Below, piece after piece: positions 1 to 9,249 of a stretch of 64,000 nt of DNA; positions within the stretch are counted from its first letter, which is position 1; every line of letters begins with the position of its first letter. The notes under the pieces are model-generated. The model was not told the origin of the DNA, did not search any database, and worked only from the letters and a program-made list of their open reading frames with translations. The DNA is from Gracilaria domingensis (lineage: Eukaryota > Rhodophyta > Florideophyceae > Gracilariales > Gracilariaceae), in contig VCMS01000025.1 in the NCBI GenBank assembly GCA_022539475.1, forward strand, positions 347,894-411,893. The letters are read 5' to 3'. Made by a program: the position numbers and the translations under genes.

Positions 1-853
1 AACTTCCTATGCATTTGCGTCAGCGATAGGCCCAGGCCATAGTAGAAGTTTCCCGCGAACATGTCCATGACAGATCTCTCGGTCTTGGTGAACGCAAAAT
101 ATAACTGCTTCATCAACTCCTGACTTCTGTTCTCTGCTCGGTCTTATGTACTGCCCACTTGGTAACTGAACTACCTGGTTCATTATTACCTTCCATGTCA
201 ACCACTCCGCGGCTCTGCGGTTTTGGCACCACGGTCAATTACATTCCTGTTTAGGCCGGGAAGGTAAAAGGAATTGAATTGTTCTCCTCCAATGGAGTAA
301 GACTTGGCTTCCTCGATGGTCGCAATCCACGCTTCACCCCAGATGAAGCGGCGTACTCCGTAACGCGGCTTTGTTATGCCCAAACTTTCGTGGAATTCCC
401 TCCAACATTACTTCGTTATCCGGGATTGAACAGGTCAGTGATTCCCAATCCACTTTAAAGAAGGGGGAATGAGCATTTCTGGGGCTTACCTACTCGCTTC
501 CAGTGTTATCGTCATCGGGCTAGCTCGCTTTTCCGACGGGTCATCTGTGCCAAGATGAAACGCTGTAACCAATGGCGCAGAATATGGATGAAGGTGGCCG
601 TTCACCTGACGAAGCGCTGCAAACTTATTACCCAGTCAGCCGTACGGATGGTGTCATCCTCACTGAAGACATCGTGAGCACTATTCCGTTTGTTCCTCTT
701 CCTTCGGGTGTTAAAAGGAGGGTCTGTTAGGACAAGCTGTGCCTCACCCCATAAAATCTCACTCTGATTCACAAATGTTTCGTGTGTGTGCCTCAGGTCC
801 TTCATGTCACAGTTGTACGCTACAAAGTATGACTTTCTCGTCCCCTTCCACAC
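1..853 (-). pseudogene. Broken beta-class DNA methyltransferase domain (C-terminal half of the minus-strand gene; runs off the window)
   Basis: Reading the minus strand downstream of 853 gives methyltransferase motifs spread over several frames. One frame (602-853) carries LVLTDPPFNTRR, the DPPF catalytic motif IV of amino-methylating DNA methyltransferases. A second frame near 560-605 gives NGHLH, and a third then gives IFCAIGYSVSSWH, matching the strand that follows motif IV. Near 10-120 another frame reads ELMKQLYFAFT and then VMDMFAGNFYYGLGLSL, an FxGxF-type AdoMet-binding motif I preceded by the usual RPSxE-like stretch. Motif IV before motif I is the permuted beta-class order (N6-adenine or N4-cytosine). 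At least four frame changes and stops separate these blocks, so this copy looks inactivated. Introns could explain some breaks, but I saw no convincing GT-AG pairs. The substrate base is inferred only from the class. The gene continues past position 1. Confidence 0.65.
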
Positions 854-2255
854 CCTTGTCCATATTCATTCGAAGGAGAGTGGATATCCCCTTCATGGGC
901 GGCTCAATACCAGTCTTTTGGAAGTTGTAACTGGCAACCCGAGATTCATGCTCCGCAAGATTCACCGGCTTCTCGAAGTAGTCGCTATCGGAGCTCACGA
1001 GGTTCATATACTCTCGACGAGGTGGGGGTGGGGCAGACTTGGTCGAAGAAGGTTCGGCCTTACCGGAAGTTTTAGGGGTTTTCGTCAGTTCAATATCAGG
1101 TTTCGCCTGAATGCCGACATGGAACCCTGCCGCATGACGCATATCCTGTATCGGTTTCCATAGCAACTCCGAAAACTTCTGAAATCGAGCAGGCAACTCA
1201 CCGGAGTCAGAACCAGATACGGTATCCATCCGTATCCCCGAAAACTCTATCCAGTTCCTCATCTGATCAACCCGTAAGCTATAGAGGCTATCGTGGGTGC
1301 ATATGGTTTCGAGATCTGTCAAAAACTCCTTAGCCAGTATTCGCAGGTTTGTATCGCATTCATCACTCAAGATCTCCACCGATCCACTAGTACTGCTCTG
1401 TGGCACATCCTGTGTGTTGAATCGAGTACTCTGGCTCGGCGGGGCATAACCATACTCCCGTGTCTCTAGCGCTGTATACTTCAACGTCTGCATATTCATG
1501 TAAATGTATGGTTTCACCATGTGCTCAACGTTCGTGTATCCAAGATGAGCCGCAAAACAACTCCATGCCCATACGACCTCACTGATAGCGAATCCCAGTC
1601 GATCACAGTTGTCTTTGGAGAACGACGCAAAAGTGGGTATGTACACAGATGGTGCATGGTTCACTTTTCGTTTCTTTTTCGGTTGTTTCTTCTTCATCAT
1701 TCTGATGTTGTCGTTCTCTCCCATTATGTGGTCGAGGTATGATAAGTATATAATGACCTCAAATGGGTTCACAGCTGTTGGTGGGATGAACACTGTCGTC
1801 TTTAGAACCTGCTTTCTCCTGGTCATGAAATAACCAACCAGGCATCGCACCGGTAGGTATATACCCATATCCATAGAGAGAAGGAAAAAATCGCGCAGTC
1901 TCTGGTCCTCATCACCGTCCTTCTTGTCAAGAAGCTTCGTCACAAGATATCGTTGCTCCACAGGTTTGTTATTCACAACACTCTTTCGCAGCTGTTGCAG
2001 TGTCAAGTTCTGCAGGTTCTTGGAGTTAGAGGCCTCCTCAAACATCTTCCTTGCCTCCGGAATATCCTTATAGTTCTCGGCGCAGAACTCTATTAGCCCT
2101 CTAAACCCCACGTCCCGTGGCCGATCAGGGCCTCCATCGCTGTTTGCCAAAGCATCGCGAAGAACCAAGAAAAGTCTGACATATGCATGGAACGCCGGAG
2201 GCGGAGCACTCATGTCGATAGGATGTATCTCCTCTCCATCATCGGTGGAATCCAT
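807..2255 (-). CDS. N-terminal region of the methyltransferase gene: nuclear protein of unknown fold, 482 codons
   Basis: Intact ORF with a true ATG at 2253-2255 and a TGA at 807-809. Around residues 187-197 lies a strong basic nuclear localisation signal (KKKQPKKKRKV). The middle (about 200-400) is hydrophobic/aromatic and predicted globular; residues 400-450 are low-complexity Pro/Ser. I recognise no domain here. The last 15 codons overlap the frame that carries the methyltransferase DPPF motif (602-853), so this ORF was probably the N-terminal half of one long protein, now separated by a +1 frame change near 830-850. The ATTTAAAGGCTCGCC box just upstream is shared in mirror image with the divergent plus-strand gene at 3196, suggesting co-expression. 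Confidence 0.6.
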   Translation of the reverse strand: MDSTDDGEEIHPIDMSAPPPAFHAYVRLFLVLRDALANSDGGPDRPRDVGFRGLIEFCAENYKDIPEARKMFEEASNSKNLQNLTLQQLRKSVVNNKPVEQRYLVTKLLDKKDGDEDQRLRDFFLLSMDMGIYLPVRCLVGYFMTRRKQVLKTTVFIPPTAVNPFEVIIYLSYLDHIMGENDNIRMMKKKQPKKKRKVNHAPSVYIPTFASFSKDNCDRLGFAISEVVWAWSCFAAHLGYTNVEHMVKPYIYMNMQTLKYTALETREYGYAPPSQSTRFNTQDVPQSSTSGSVEILSDECDTNLRILAKEFLTDLETICTHDSLYSLRVDQMRNWIEFSGIRMDTVSGSDSGELPARFQKFSELLWKPIQDMRHAAGFHVGIQAKPDIELTKTPKTSGKAEPSSTKSAPPPPRREYMNLVSSDSDYFEKPVNLAEHESRVASYNFQKTGIEPPMKGISTLLRMNMDKGVEGDEKVILCSVQL

Positions 2256-3195
2256 CGCTTCAGCGTAAACAACGGAGGCGAGCCTTTAAATGGCGACTTA
2301 CGCTGGGCACCCTCGCTTTCGGCAGCTCCTCCCACCGAACTGCCAGTCTCGTCCGTGTCCGTGTCCGCTCGGTGCAATAGCGTCGCGTGTCGGCCACGCC
2401 GCGATTCGGAGCTATTGCAAAGGTCGCGTATTGTGCAAAAAGTCGCGGATGAAGTGGGTGTGAAGCGCTAGTTTTCTCTAGTTCGATATATGTGCACGGC
2501 GTGTACAGCGAAATCACTGCCGGAAGTGCCGGAAGGAGTGTTTTGGGAGGTCTCCGGAGGGTGCCAGAATGCGGCCAGAACGTGCCCGCGGGCGGGGGGT
2601 GTCGGTCGTGTTAGGGTAGGTACCCTAACACGACCGGACCCCCCCGCCCGCGGGCACGTTTTGGGCGATTTTTTGAAAAATGTGCGATTTTATGCCCGCG
2701 GGCTGGGGGGTCCGGTCGTGTTAATGTACCTACCCTAACACGACCGACCCCCCCCCCCGCCCGCGGGCACGTTCTGGCCACATTCCGGCGCCTTCCTGGG
2801 ACCTCCCAAAACACGTCGCCCTGCAGTGATTTCGCTACACCCGGCCGCCGGTACGTTTGCCCCGCAGTCCACGTGTAGTGGCGGGAGTAGGCTGTACATG
2901 AAAGTGAATGAGTGTACTCTTGACTACTATGCAAAGCATTTGAAGAGCATGATTAGAGAGCGCGACCATTGCTCGCGTGAGTCATCATTGCGCGAACTCC
3001 ACGACTCTAAAGCGTACAATCAGCGTACGAGCGGCCACGGACAGGACACGGATGAGAATGGCAGTGCGCTGGGAGGAGCTGCCGAAAGCGAGGGTGCCCA
3101 GCGTAAGTCGCCATTTAAAGGCTGGCCTCCGTTCTTGTATCGTCCAGAGCGAGCGTATTGTTGATATACACCTTTCACTGCAATAGCTGTTCAAC
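2256..3195. promoter_or_regulatory. Mirror-image bidirectional promoter region between the divergent gene pair
   Basis: The outer ends of this intergenic stretch are inverted copies of each other: about 2283-2371 (minus orientation) matches about 3040-3123 (plus orientation). Shared features are a GGAGCTGCCGAAAGCGAGGG block and the core ATTTAAAGGCT(C/G)GCCTCCGTT, placed about 30 and 75 bp before the two start codons. The TTTAAA is a likely TATA-type element. The central part holds a second long inverted repeat (separate entry). No ORF here looks coding. The symmetry implies that both genes use the same regulatory input; that is inference. Confidence 0.6.
2510..2835. repeat. Large nested inverted repeat (two ~155-bp arms, each with its own palindrome)
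   Basis: The left arm (about 2510-2665) and right arm (about 2690-2835) are imperfect reverse complements around a short AT-rich centre near 2675. Shared blocks, in mirror order, are GAAATCACTGC, TGTTTTGGGAGGT, GGCCAGAACGTGCCCGCGGGC and CGGTCGTGTTAGGGTAGGTA. Within each arm the GTGTTAGGGTAGGTACCCTAACAC segment is itself palindromic and flanked by CCCGCGGGC, so the locus could extrude cruciforms. It may be the fused inverted termini of a mobile unit or a duplicated regulatory block; the sequence alone does not decide. Confidence 0.75.
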
Positions 3196-6100
3196 ATGAA
3201 GCCAACTCGTGTTCGAAAGCGTACGCAAAGCGTGACTCCTCGCACTCGGCGGAGCACTCGATCATTGCAAGGTGGAATGCGGGTTTCTCTGCAGATGGAT
3301 ATTAAGAATGAAGGAAAGGTGATAGTCGGGGAAGCGTTGTTGCATGGAATTGGATGTGTTCTACGCCGCGAGCTGCACGGGAAGCAATTGGACCCAGATC
3401 TTGTGGTGGTTCATAATATTCTCATCAGTCGAAGCGGTCAGACGTTCTACCCTTACCGCGCGGAGGGCCTGGATCTTCCACAATACATCCAGGATCTCCG
3501 GACGGCCGCTCCTTGGGATGAGAAAATGATGGAACCGGTGGCAGCCAGCATTCCGGCGTCCAAGCGGGGAACGGTGAGCGCTATGAGTGAGGTGATGACG
3601 CCGACAAGCCGCACGGAGCCAATTCGAAATTCATCAACACCGAGAGATAGCGCATCAGTAGCACCTCCGCGGGCAGGTCCGTCTTCTGTTACGAAGCGGT
3701 CTATGGAGACGAGAGCATTCCCAGCTACGAAGCAGACAGGTCAAACAAAGTCTACCTCCGCTACGAAGCCCACTGCGTCGAAAAGGGCATCTTCTGCGAT
3801 GAATCAGACCGTCGACACAAGGGGAACTTCTGCGTCGAAACAGACGGTTCAGCACCGAAAGGCTGTGCAAGAAGAGGAAGATGAGATCATAAAAGGTCCC
3901 CTTCCAGACGCGGATGCGCAATCCGCGCAAGGAGCTGGTCCATCTGTACCCCAAACTGCACCAGAAACTGCGGAGCAGCAGGACGATGACGTTGTGCTTC
4001 TATCCGCAAGAATGGCACGTTCAAGTGTTTCTGGCGAGCGGTCTGGAACACAAGGGACACCCACTCGGAGCAAGACGTACAGACAAATTCGTCAGAAGGT
4101 ACCAAAGGTGAACCTCAATCAGTACCGGATGGTTGTTGTTACTGTTGACATCACTCTGGTGGACACTCCGCCCAATTTACTCCGTGGAGTAAGTAAACGC
4201 CACGTTGAAGCCCTTGTGAAGAGTATGGAGGAGCGGGGGATATTGCAGTCGATGGGTTCTCCAGTGGTGGCCTTACAAGATGCTACTACGGGAGAGAGGG
4301 ATACTGACAAGGGACGCCTAACGAAGAAGTGCTTCATTGTAGATGGTTTGCATCGTCCGAAAGCTATACAATATTTGGCAGCGACTGGTGCACCGAAGCG
4401 GAAGCGATTAGCTACGTTTTGGCGTTGCAATCTGCTGATACGAAGAGATGGGAGGCCCATTGGGATGAAGGAATTGTTGTGTGTTGCTTCGTACCTCAAT
4501 GAGTCGACGAGTACCATGCGAAGGATGATGTTTAGAGACAAGATACACTCTATAGTTAGTGTGGTCGCCATTCTAATTGAAGATGTTGAGGAGGTGACGC
4601 CGGCAGACGTGGATCCTGCAGAAGTCACAGAAGTGTTGAAGGAGAGCCAACTGATTGGGACTGTGCAAGAGCGTCAGTATCTTAGATATGCCAATGTCGC
4701 CCTGCAACTCATGTCTCGTGAGGGAATGCTGGCCCATTTCGAGGATATATGTGAGAGTGTGAGTGACATAGGTCTCACACGTCTGTCCCATACTCCGCTA
4801 TATGTTTTGGATGCCGAGGAGTTTTCCTTCATTCTTGATTGTCTTCAGATGTTTCTATTGAAGGGCAAGTCGACGAAGACAAAGCAATGGAAAAGCTTTG
4901 AGGAGGTTCGAGGTTTCTTTTATGATAGAGCAGTGTCTCTGTTCCGCGCGGCTAGAGCAGTGAGGAATGAACTGAACGAGGAAGAGTCCATGGAAGCGTT
5001 CCTGAAACGCAAAGTCAGTCTTTCTGCTCCATCGAATGAAGATGATGTTGAAGACCCAGACAACAACGCAGTTGTGTATCAATTCCTTTTGGGACAAGTT
5101 GTGAACTTCAACACATTGCCGCGTGTTCGGAGCAGGACGAACTCAATTAGAACTGCCACGACTTCCGTTCAGAATCGATTGCGGACGATGCTCAAGGTAA
5201 TTCCGCCCCCCGCACCAGTGAAGCAGTCCGTGACGAGGAGGAGGACTCCCACTGCTGCTGCTGCAGCATCTGCCAGTGAAGAAGGGGAGCCGCGAAGAAG
5301 CGCACGAGAACGGGCGCAGGTGAGTTATAGGGAAATTGAGTACGGCCGAAATCGAGGTGCCATAGAAGTCCTGGATAGCTCTGAAGAAGAACAGTGGGCT
5401 CCGCCGAAGAAGAAACGGAGAAAGACTTTCACGAAACAGATGAGATCTACTCTGAACAGCATGACACCGGATGACCTGATGTCTCAACTAAATAAACATG
5501 TGCTGAGACGAAGGTCGATGAAGGTTCAGTTCGTGGCATTGGGAGAGAGAGCGAATGCAGAGAACGCAGGCAGTTCTGCATTCGTGGATGACGAAGAGCT
5601 TCTTTCTGTGACGGTTCCACGGGTTGTCACCGTCGAGAAAGATGCTGCGCCAGACGATCAGCAAGAGACAGGTGGGGGGTCATTTGATGACGAGTTACCT
5701 ACAGCTCTTCCGGAATCTGAGGAGCACGGACTTGTTCGAAGAGACCCATATGATGGCCCACCGAACCAATCATGGTGCGGGTATGTCAGGCTGAGACCGC
5801 AGGGATGGCAAGGGAAGAACGTAATTGAGCACAAGGACCCCTGGCTCAGAGTCAATCACTTGCCGAAGGCACATAGGTCGGAGCTGCTAAGTGTCTCGAA
5901 TCTCAGAGATGTACACCATCTTGTCTTTTGGCACGCTGCAAGGACTGAACACCGCCTACGGGCGGAGACATTTGGTATGCAGTATCCTCGTACTCGGCCG
6001 ACAGGTATGGATGATGAAGAGGTGCTGTGGGTTGCTGCGAAGGAGCATGACGAATTTGGGCAAATGTTCTTCGCCCGAATGCAAGCTGAGCTAAGGCAGA

Positions 6101-7086
6101 ATGGATATTGCGTGCTTGATGGCTTTGCGACGGATAATGGTGTCCCTAAATGGGAGGAGTTGGAAGACGTTCGGGAGTTCGGAGATGTGTCGGGGAAGTT
6201 GGTGGACTTCTTCGAGAATGAGTATGGAGCGATGCCGGATATACGGAAAGGGGAGGAACAGAAGTCGTTTGTTCAAATAATCAACGATGATGAAGGATGG
6301 AAGGACGGTAGCGATGGACCATTTGAGAGGAGAGTGATGTCGACACGTTGGGGTACGGTGGAGAAGCCGGAGGATGATGAGGAGCTCAGGTGGGTTGTAA
6401 GGTCGCGTGCTTTACTTGATGTTCGAATGGGTACAATTGCTGCGGCTTTGGGACTATGGGACAATGAAAGGGAAGCTGTGAAGATGTACACTCCGAGAAC
6501 TGGTGGTCGATTTCTGGGGACGACGAGAAAGTGCAAGCGCCAGACGCTGCACACCGACTTCAGTGGTCTGGTTAGGAAGGAAACAATGAATACTGGTAAC
6601 CCCGGATACTTTGTAATGGCCTCTGGGAAAGAGGGCTTCCCTCTCTGGGTGAGCGCTGGAAGCCATCAACTGGTGGGGATGAACAACCAACAGTTGCGAG
6701 TGATGTCGGAGGTGTATCCGGCGAAGAAGATAATCATCCCACCGTACTCTGTATTCGTGGGCCGTGGTGATGTGACACATGCTGGAGCAAGTAGGAAGGA
6801 CAAGGTGGATAGGCCCGAGTCTATGGATTTGCTGGTTAGATACCACATGTACATGGTACCAGAGGGTTACGCACAACCTAATGCTGTTCATCAAGTGCAG
6901 GATTTCCGACCCACGTTTGTCAATGGTGACGAGGAGGAGGAGGCGGAGGATGAACTGTTGTCCGATAAGGAGGGTGGGGCGGTTGACATGGAAGAAGACC
7001 AAGTGGTCGTGGAGATTGGTGTGGAAGCGGAGACCGGTAGAACTGAAGTGCTCGAGAGTAGTAGTGATGACGATTTGCCAATATGA
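3196..7086 (+). CDS. ParB/DGQHR-like domain fused to a 2-oxoglutarate/Fe(II) dioxygenase-like domain (1296 aa)
   Basis: One uninterrupted ORF starting at ATG 3196. Residues 1-300 are a short N-terminal globular segment followed by Ser/Thr/Lys-rich repeats. Residues ~305-400 look like a ParB/Srx-type fold: VDITLVDTPPNLLRG, then HVEALVKSMEERGILQ, then CFIVDGLHRPKAIQYL, which matches the DGxHR motif of ParB and DGQHR proteins. Residues ~400-660 are mostly helical. A basic PKKKRRK near 737 is a nuclear signal. The C-terminal ~400 residues resemble a double-stranded beta-helix dioxygenase: HTDFSGL (HxD, ~1117), GDVTHAGAS (distal His, ~1192) and an Arg in LLVRYHMY (~1213), the spacing used by Fe(II)/2OG enzymes including the nucleic-acid-modifying TET/JBP group. 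Residues 1240-1296 are acidic. It is divergent from a DNA methyltransferase gene. The domain assignments are by eye; DNA-base oxidation is inference. Confidence 0.7.
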   Translation: MKPTRVRKRTQSVTPRTRRSTRSLQGGMRVSLQMDIKNEGKVIVGEALLHGIGCVLRRELHGKQLDPDLVVVHNILISRSGQTFYPYRAEGLDLPQYIQDLRTAAPWDEKMMEPVAASIPASKRGTVSAMSEVMTPTSRTEPIRNSSTPRDSASVAPPRAGPSSVTKRSMETRAFPATKQTGQTKSTSATKPTASKRASSAMNQTVDTRGTSASKQTVQHRKAVQEEEDEIIKGPLPDADAQSAQGAGPSVPQTAPETAEQQDDDVVLLSARMARSSVSGERSGTQGTPTRSKTYRQIRQKVPKVNLNQYRMVVVTVDITLVDTPPNLLRGVSKRHVEALVKSMEERGILQSMGSPVVALQDATTGERDTDKGRLTKKCFIVDGLHRPKAIQYLAATGAPKRKRLATFWRCNLLIRRDGRPIGMKELLCVASYLNESTSTMRRMMFRDKIHSIVSVVAILIEDVEEVTPADVDPAEVTEVLKESQLIGTVQERQYLRYANVALQLMSREGMLAHFEDICESVSDIGLTRLSHTPLYVLDAEEFSFILDCLQMFLLKGKSTKTKQWKSFEEVRGFFYDRAVSLFRAARAVRNELNEEESMEAFLKRKVSLSAPSNEDDVEDPDNNAVVYQFLLGQVVNFNTLPRVRSRTNSIRTATTSVQNRLRTMLKVIPPPAPVKQSVTRRRTPTAAAAASASEEGEPRRSARERAQVSYREIEYGRNRGAIEVLDSSEEEQWAPPKKKRRKTFTKQMRSTLNSMTPDDLMSQLNKHVLRRRSMKVQFVALGERANAENAGSSAFVDDEELLSVTVPRVVTVEKDAAPDDQQETGGGSFDDELPTALPESEEHGLVRRDPYDGPPNQSWCGYVRLRPQGWQGKNVIEHKDPWLRVNHLPKAHRSELLSVSNLRDVHHLVFWHAARTEHRLRAETFGMQYPRTRPTGMDDEEVLWVAAKEHDEFGQMFFARMQAELRQNGYCVLDGFATDNGVPKWEELEDVREFGDVSGKLVDFFENEYGAMPDIRKGEEQKSFVQIINDDEGWKDGSDGPFERRVMSTRWGTVEKPEDDEELRWVVRSRALLDVRMGTIAAALGLWDNEREAVKMYTPRTGGRFLGTTRKCKRQTLHTDFSGLVRKETMNTGNPGYFVMASGKEGFPLWVSAGSHQLVGMNNQQLRVMSEVYPAKKIIIPPYSVFVGRGDVTHAGASRKDKVDRPESMDLLVRYHMYMVPEGYAQPNAVHQVQDFRPTFVNGDEEEEAEDELLSDKEGGAVDMEEDQVVVEIGVEAETGRTEVLESSSDDDLPI

Positions 7087-7376
7087 GGCTGCGAGCGCCT
7101 CGAAGTGGATGAGAATGAGATGATTAGTAAATTATGAGTGTCTTGCGAGTATTAAGAGTAGTATACTATTGCAAGGCTATACATATGAACATAGAAAAGG
7201 TGCGGCAGGCTGGTAATTGAACAAATGTCATACGTCTTTGGTCCAGTTGCGTCTAATTGCAACATGACACATGCTCGGTATCGTTAACATCATTGGTGGC
7301 ACCATTCAATTCGCAATTGAACATGTAGCGTCCTAACACTTCTGGAACTGCACTTAAATTTGCTTTTAAAAGAAGT

Positions 7377-8243
7377 ATGAAACTGAGAAGTCTATGCAGT
7401 TCCTGTCTATGCGGTACTTGTGGCAGTATGGTGACTGTATCAGGAAAAATGGCAGAGGAACAGAGAGACTTTACGGAAATTTCACCTAATACCTTGTCTA
7501 AGTTCATATATGCCAATGGTTACGGTATAGTAAGTTCCGTTGAGGGAACGTTTAGAAGAGAAGGAGAGTCAATTCCAGAAGAAGTTGTGAAGTGCATGAA
7601 GTTCATTGACGAACGTGTTGGTTTCGGACTTGTCACAGGGGGTGATGTGGGCGATGTGGAGGGGAAAATGGAAGGACTCGGAGACTATAAGTTTGGTGTC
7701 TCGGCGAATCATGGAGCTTTCCTCCGTTTCTCTGACGAGAGAGAAATTAAGGCTGCATTCAATGATCACACCCTTGACCACACTGTTGACGGACTACTGT
7801 TCCTGGCAAGGGATTTGAATAGGAGGCATGGTACTTTGAATGATGATGAGAAGGGGTTCGTGGAGACCAGAAGTGATAGTGGCCTTCCCAATTTCGTGTA
7901 CAAAAAACTGTGGCAGTGGAGAGAAGAAGTGAATTCTGCTATTGGGGACCTGTTGCAGAAGATGGATGCGTTTGTTATCTATCCCGGCGATAAAAGTTGC
8001 GAAATTGTGGACAAGCGATACACAAAAGGAAGCGGAGGAGCAAATCTTGTGGATAATGAACCGAGATTTATTGATACGGATGACGTCGTGACGTTCAGAA
8101 GTGCTTTGAGCGACGGGCCTTTGCTTGAGGTAGGCGTGTACGGCGTTCACGTCAAAGAAGATTGTATCCCGGGTGGAGTACACAACCTGTTCGAAAGCGT
8201 GGAGGATATACACTCGACAATTATGCTGGTGGCTCTGTTGTAA
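7377..8243 (+). CDS. HAD-family phosphatase paralogue lacking catalytic residues (pseudoenzyme or decaying copy, 288 aa)
   Basis: ORF from ATG 7377, with a TTTTAAAA box just upstream. It aligns by eye along its whole length with the minus-strand HAD protein at 8341-9249 (EVVKCMKFIDERVGFGLVTG; RSDSGLPNFVYKKL; SCEIVDKRYTKGSGGANLV). The catalytic motif I, SDIDGTL in the partner, reads SSVEGTF here, so both aspartates are gone; motif II TGRD has become TGGD; motif IV FGNASNDGPL has become FRSALSDGPL. It also lacks the partner's Cys-rich tail. An open frame of this length with so many active-site changes points to a pseudoenzyme or a recently relaxed duplicate. It is convergent with its paralogue, with under 100 bp between the stops. 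Substrate unknown. Confidence 0.7.
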   Translation: MKLRSLCSSCLCGTCGSMVTVSGKMAEEQRDFTEISPNTLSKFIYANGYGIVSSVEGTFRREGESIPEEVVKCMKFIDERVGFGLVTGGDVGDVEGKMEGLGDYKFGVSANHGAFLRFSDEREIKAAFNDHTLDHTVDGLLFLARDLNRRHGTLNDDEKGFVETRSDSGLPNFVYKKLWQWREEVNSAIGDLLQKMDAFVIYPGDKSCEIVDKRYTKGSGGANLVDNEPRFIDTDDVVTFRSALSDGPLLEVGVYGVHVKEDCIPGGVHNLFESVEDIHSTIMLVALL

Positions 8244-8340
8244 GGCTACGAGGAAAAGCCGCACGATAAAAACCACCATGAATCATAAAAGGGTATTGAG
8301 ATGTATACGACACTTTTATTACTGAGATCTTATATCCTAG

Positions 8341-9249
8341 CTAAGTATTACAGGCATCGTAGCACTTGAAACAAATTCCAGGAGCATTTCTAAACCATTG
8401 ACACTTGCATTTTGTGTACCCGTACAGTTCTGCCACCCTTCTGATGGTCTCATGCACGTCCTCCACCCCATCAACAAGATATGTTACGGCTGCTGGATGG
8501 TCGTCTCCCTTCACATGAACTGCCAGGGTTGCCATTTCATATAGAGGGCCATCATTGGAAGCATTCCCGAAAGCAACGACTAAATGTGTGTCGAACTGGG
8601 GGTCGTTTTCAACCAAGGCTAGCGCCCCACTATTTTTCGTGAAACGAATGTCCCCTATGTCACAGTTTTCATCCTGAGGGTACGCAACCAGGTTCGGAAA
8701 GGATTTCAACACTTTTGAAATACCGGAGTTAACTTCTGTTTTCCACTTCGACAGTCCATTGTACGTGAAGTTAGGGAGTCCACTGTCTTTCCTAGTGCTC
8801 ACAACTGCTTGTTGACGCTCTTCGTGAAGTCCGTGCGATTCATTTAAGGAGAGTGCAAGTCTCTCAAGTTCGGCTGCACATTTTTCGTAGCCTTCCCTGT
8901 CAGGGTCCTGATCAATTTCGGTACCATTGGATAATCTCACCCGTTCGCCTTGGTTTCCAGAGATGCCAAAAGTGTAGCCACCCAGGTGCTCCATGAAACT
9001 CTTGGCATCCTCTATATCTCGCCCAGTAGCAATTCCGAAACCAACACGTGCATTGATGTACTTCATGCATTTGACTGTTTCGGCAGGAATGTTCTTCCTA
9101 GCTCTTTTCAGAGTACCGTCAATATCACTAATCACGGCGTAGCCATTTTCGAATATTTCGTTAGCCAGCTGCTGAGGAGTTACTTCTTGGGCTCTAACTT
9201 CTGAGTTATACATGTTTTGAAAGCTTTCGAAAGGGTTCGTTTTGCACAT
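8341..9249 (-). CDS. HAD-superfamily phosphatase, trehalose/sucrose-phosphatase-like (302 aa)
   Basis: The start is placed at the ATG at 9247-9249; the frame upstream opens only with GTG. Motif I is YAVISDIDGTLKRA (nucleophile and acid/base Asp, ~42/44), motif II GIATGRD, and motif IV FGNASNDGPLYEMA, the full set of a Mg-dependent HAD phosphohydrolase. The order and the GYTFGISGNQGER segment fit the class IIB cap group that includes trehalose-6-phosphate, sucrose-phosphate and Cof-type phosphatases. The tail ends in a Cys-rich stretch (CKCQWFRNAPGICFKCYDAC) not normally seen in these enzymes, perhaps metal-binding or disulphide-forming. No clear targeting peptide. The exact sugar phosphate cannot be named from the sequence. 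Its plus-strand paralogue at 7377 has lost the catalytic motifs. Confidence 0.75.
   Translation of the reverse strand: MCKTNPFESFQNMYNSEVRAQEVTPQQLANEIFENGYAVISDIDGTLKRARKNIPAETVKCMKYINARVGFGIATGRDIEDAKSFMEHLGGYTFGISGNQGERVRLSNGTEIDQDPDREGYEKCAAELERLALSLNESHGLHEERQQAVVSTRKDSGLPNFTYNGLSKWKTEVNSGISKVLKSFPNLVAYPQDENCDIGDIRFTKNSGALALVENDPQFDTHLVVAFGNASNDGPLYEMATLAVHVKGDDHPAAVTYLVDGVEDVHETIRRVAELYGYTKCKCQWFRNAPGICFKCYDACNT

Noticed and set aside
2610-2745. TTAGGG-like motifs suggesting an interstitial telomere
   Set aside because: The motif occurs only within the short palindrome, not as a tandem array.
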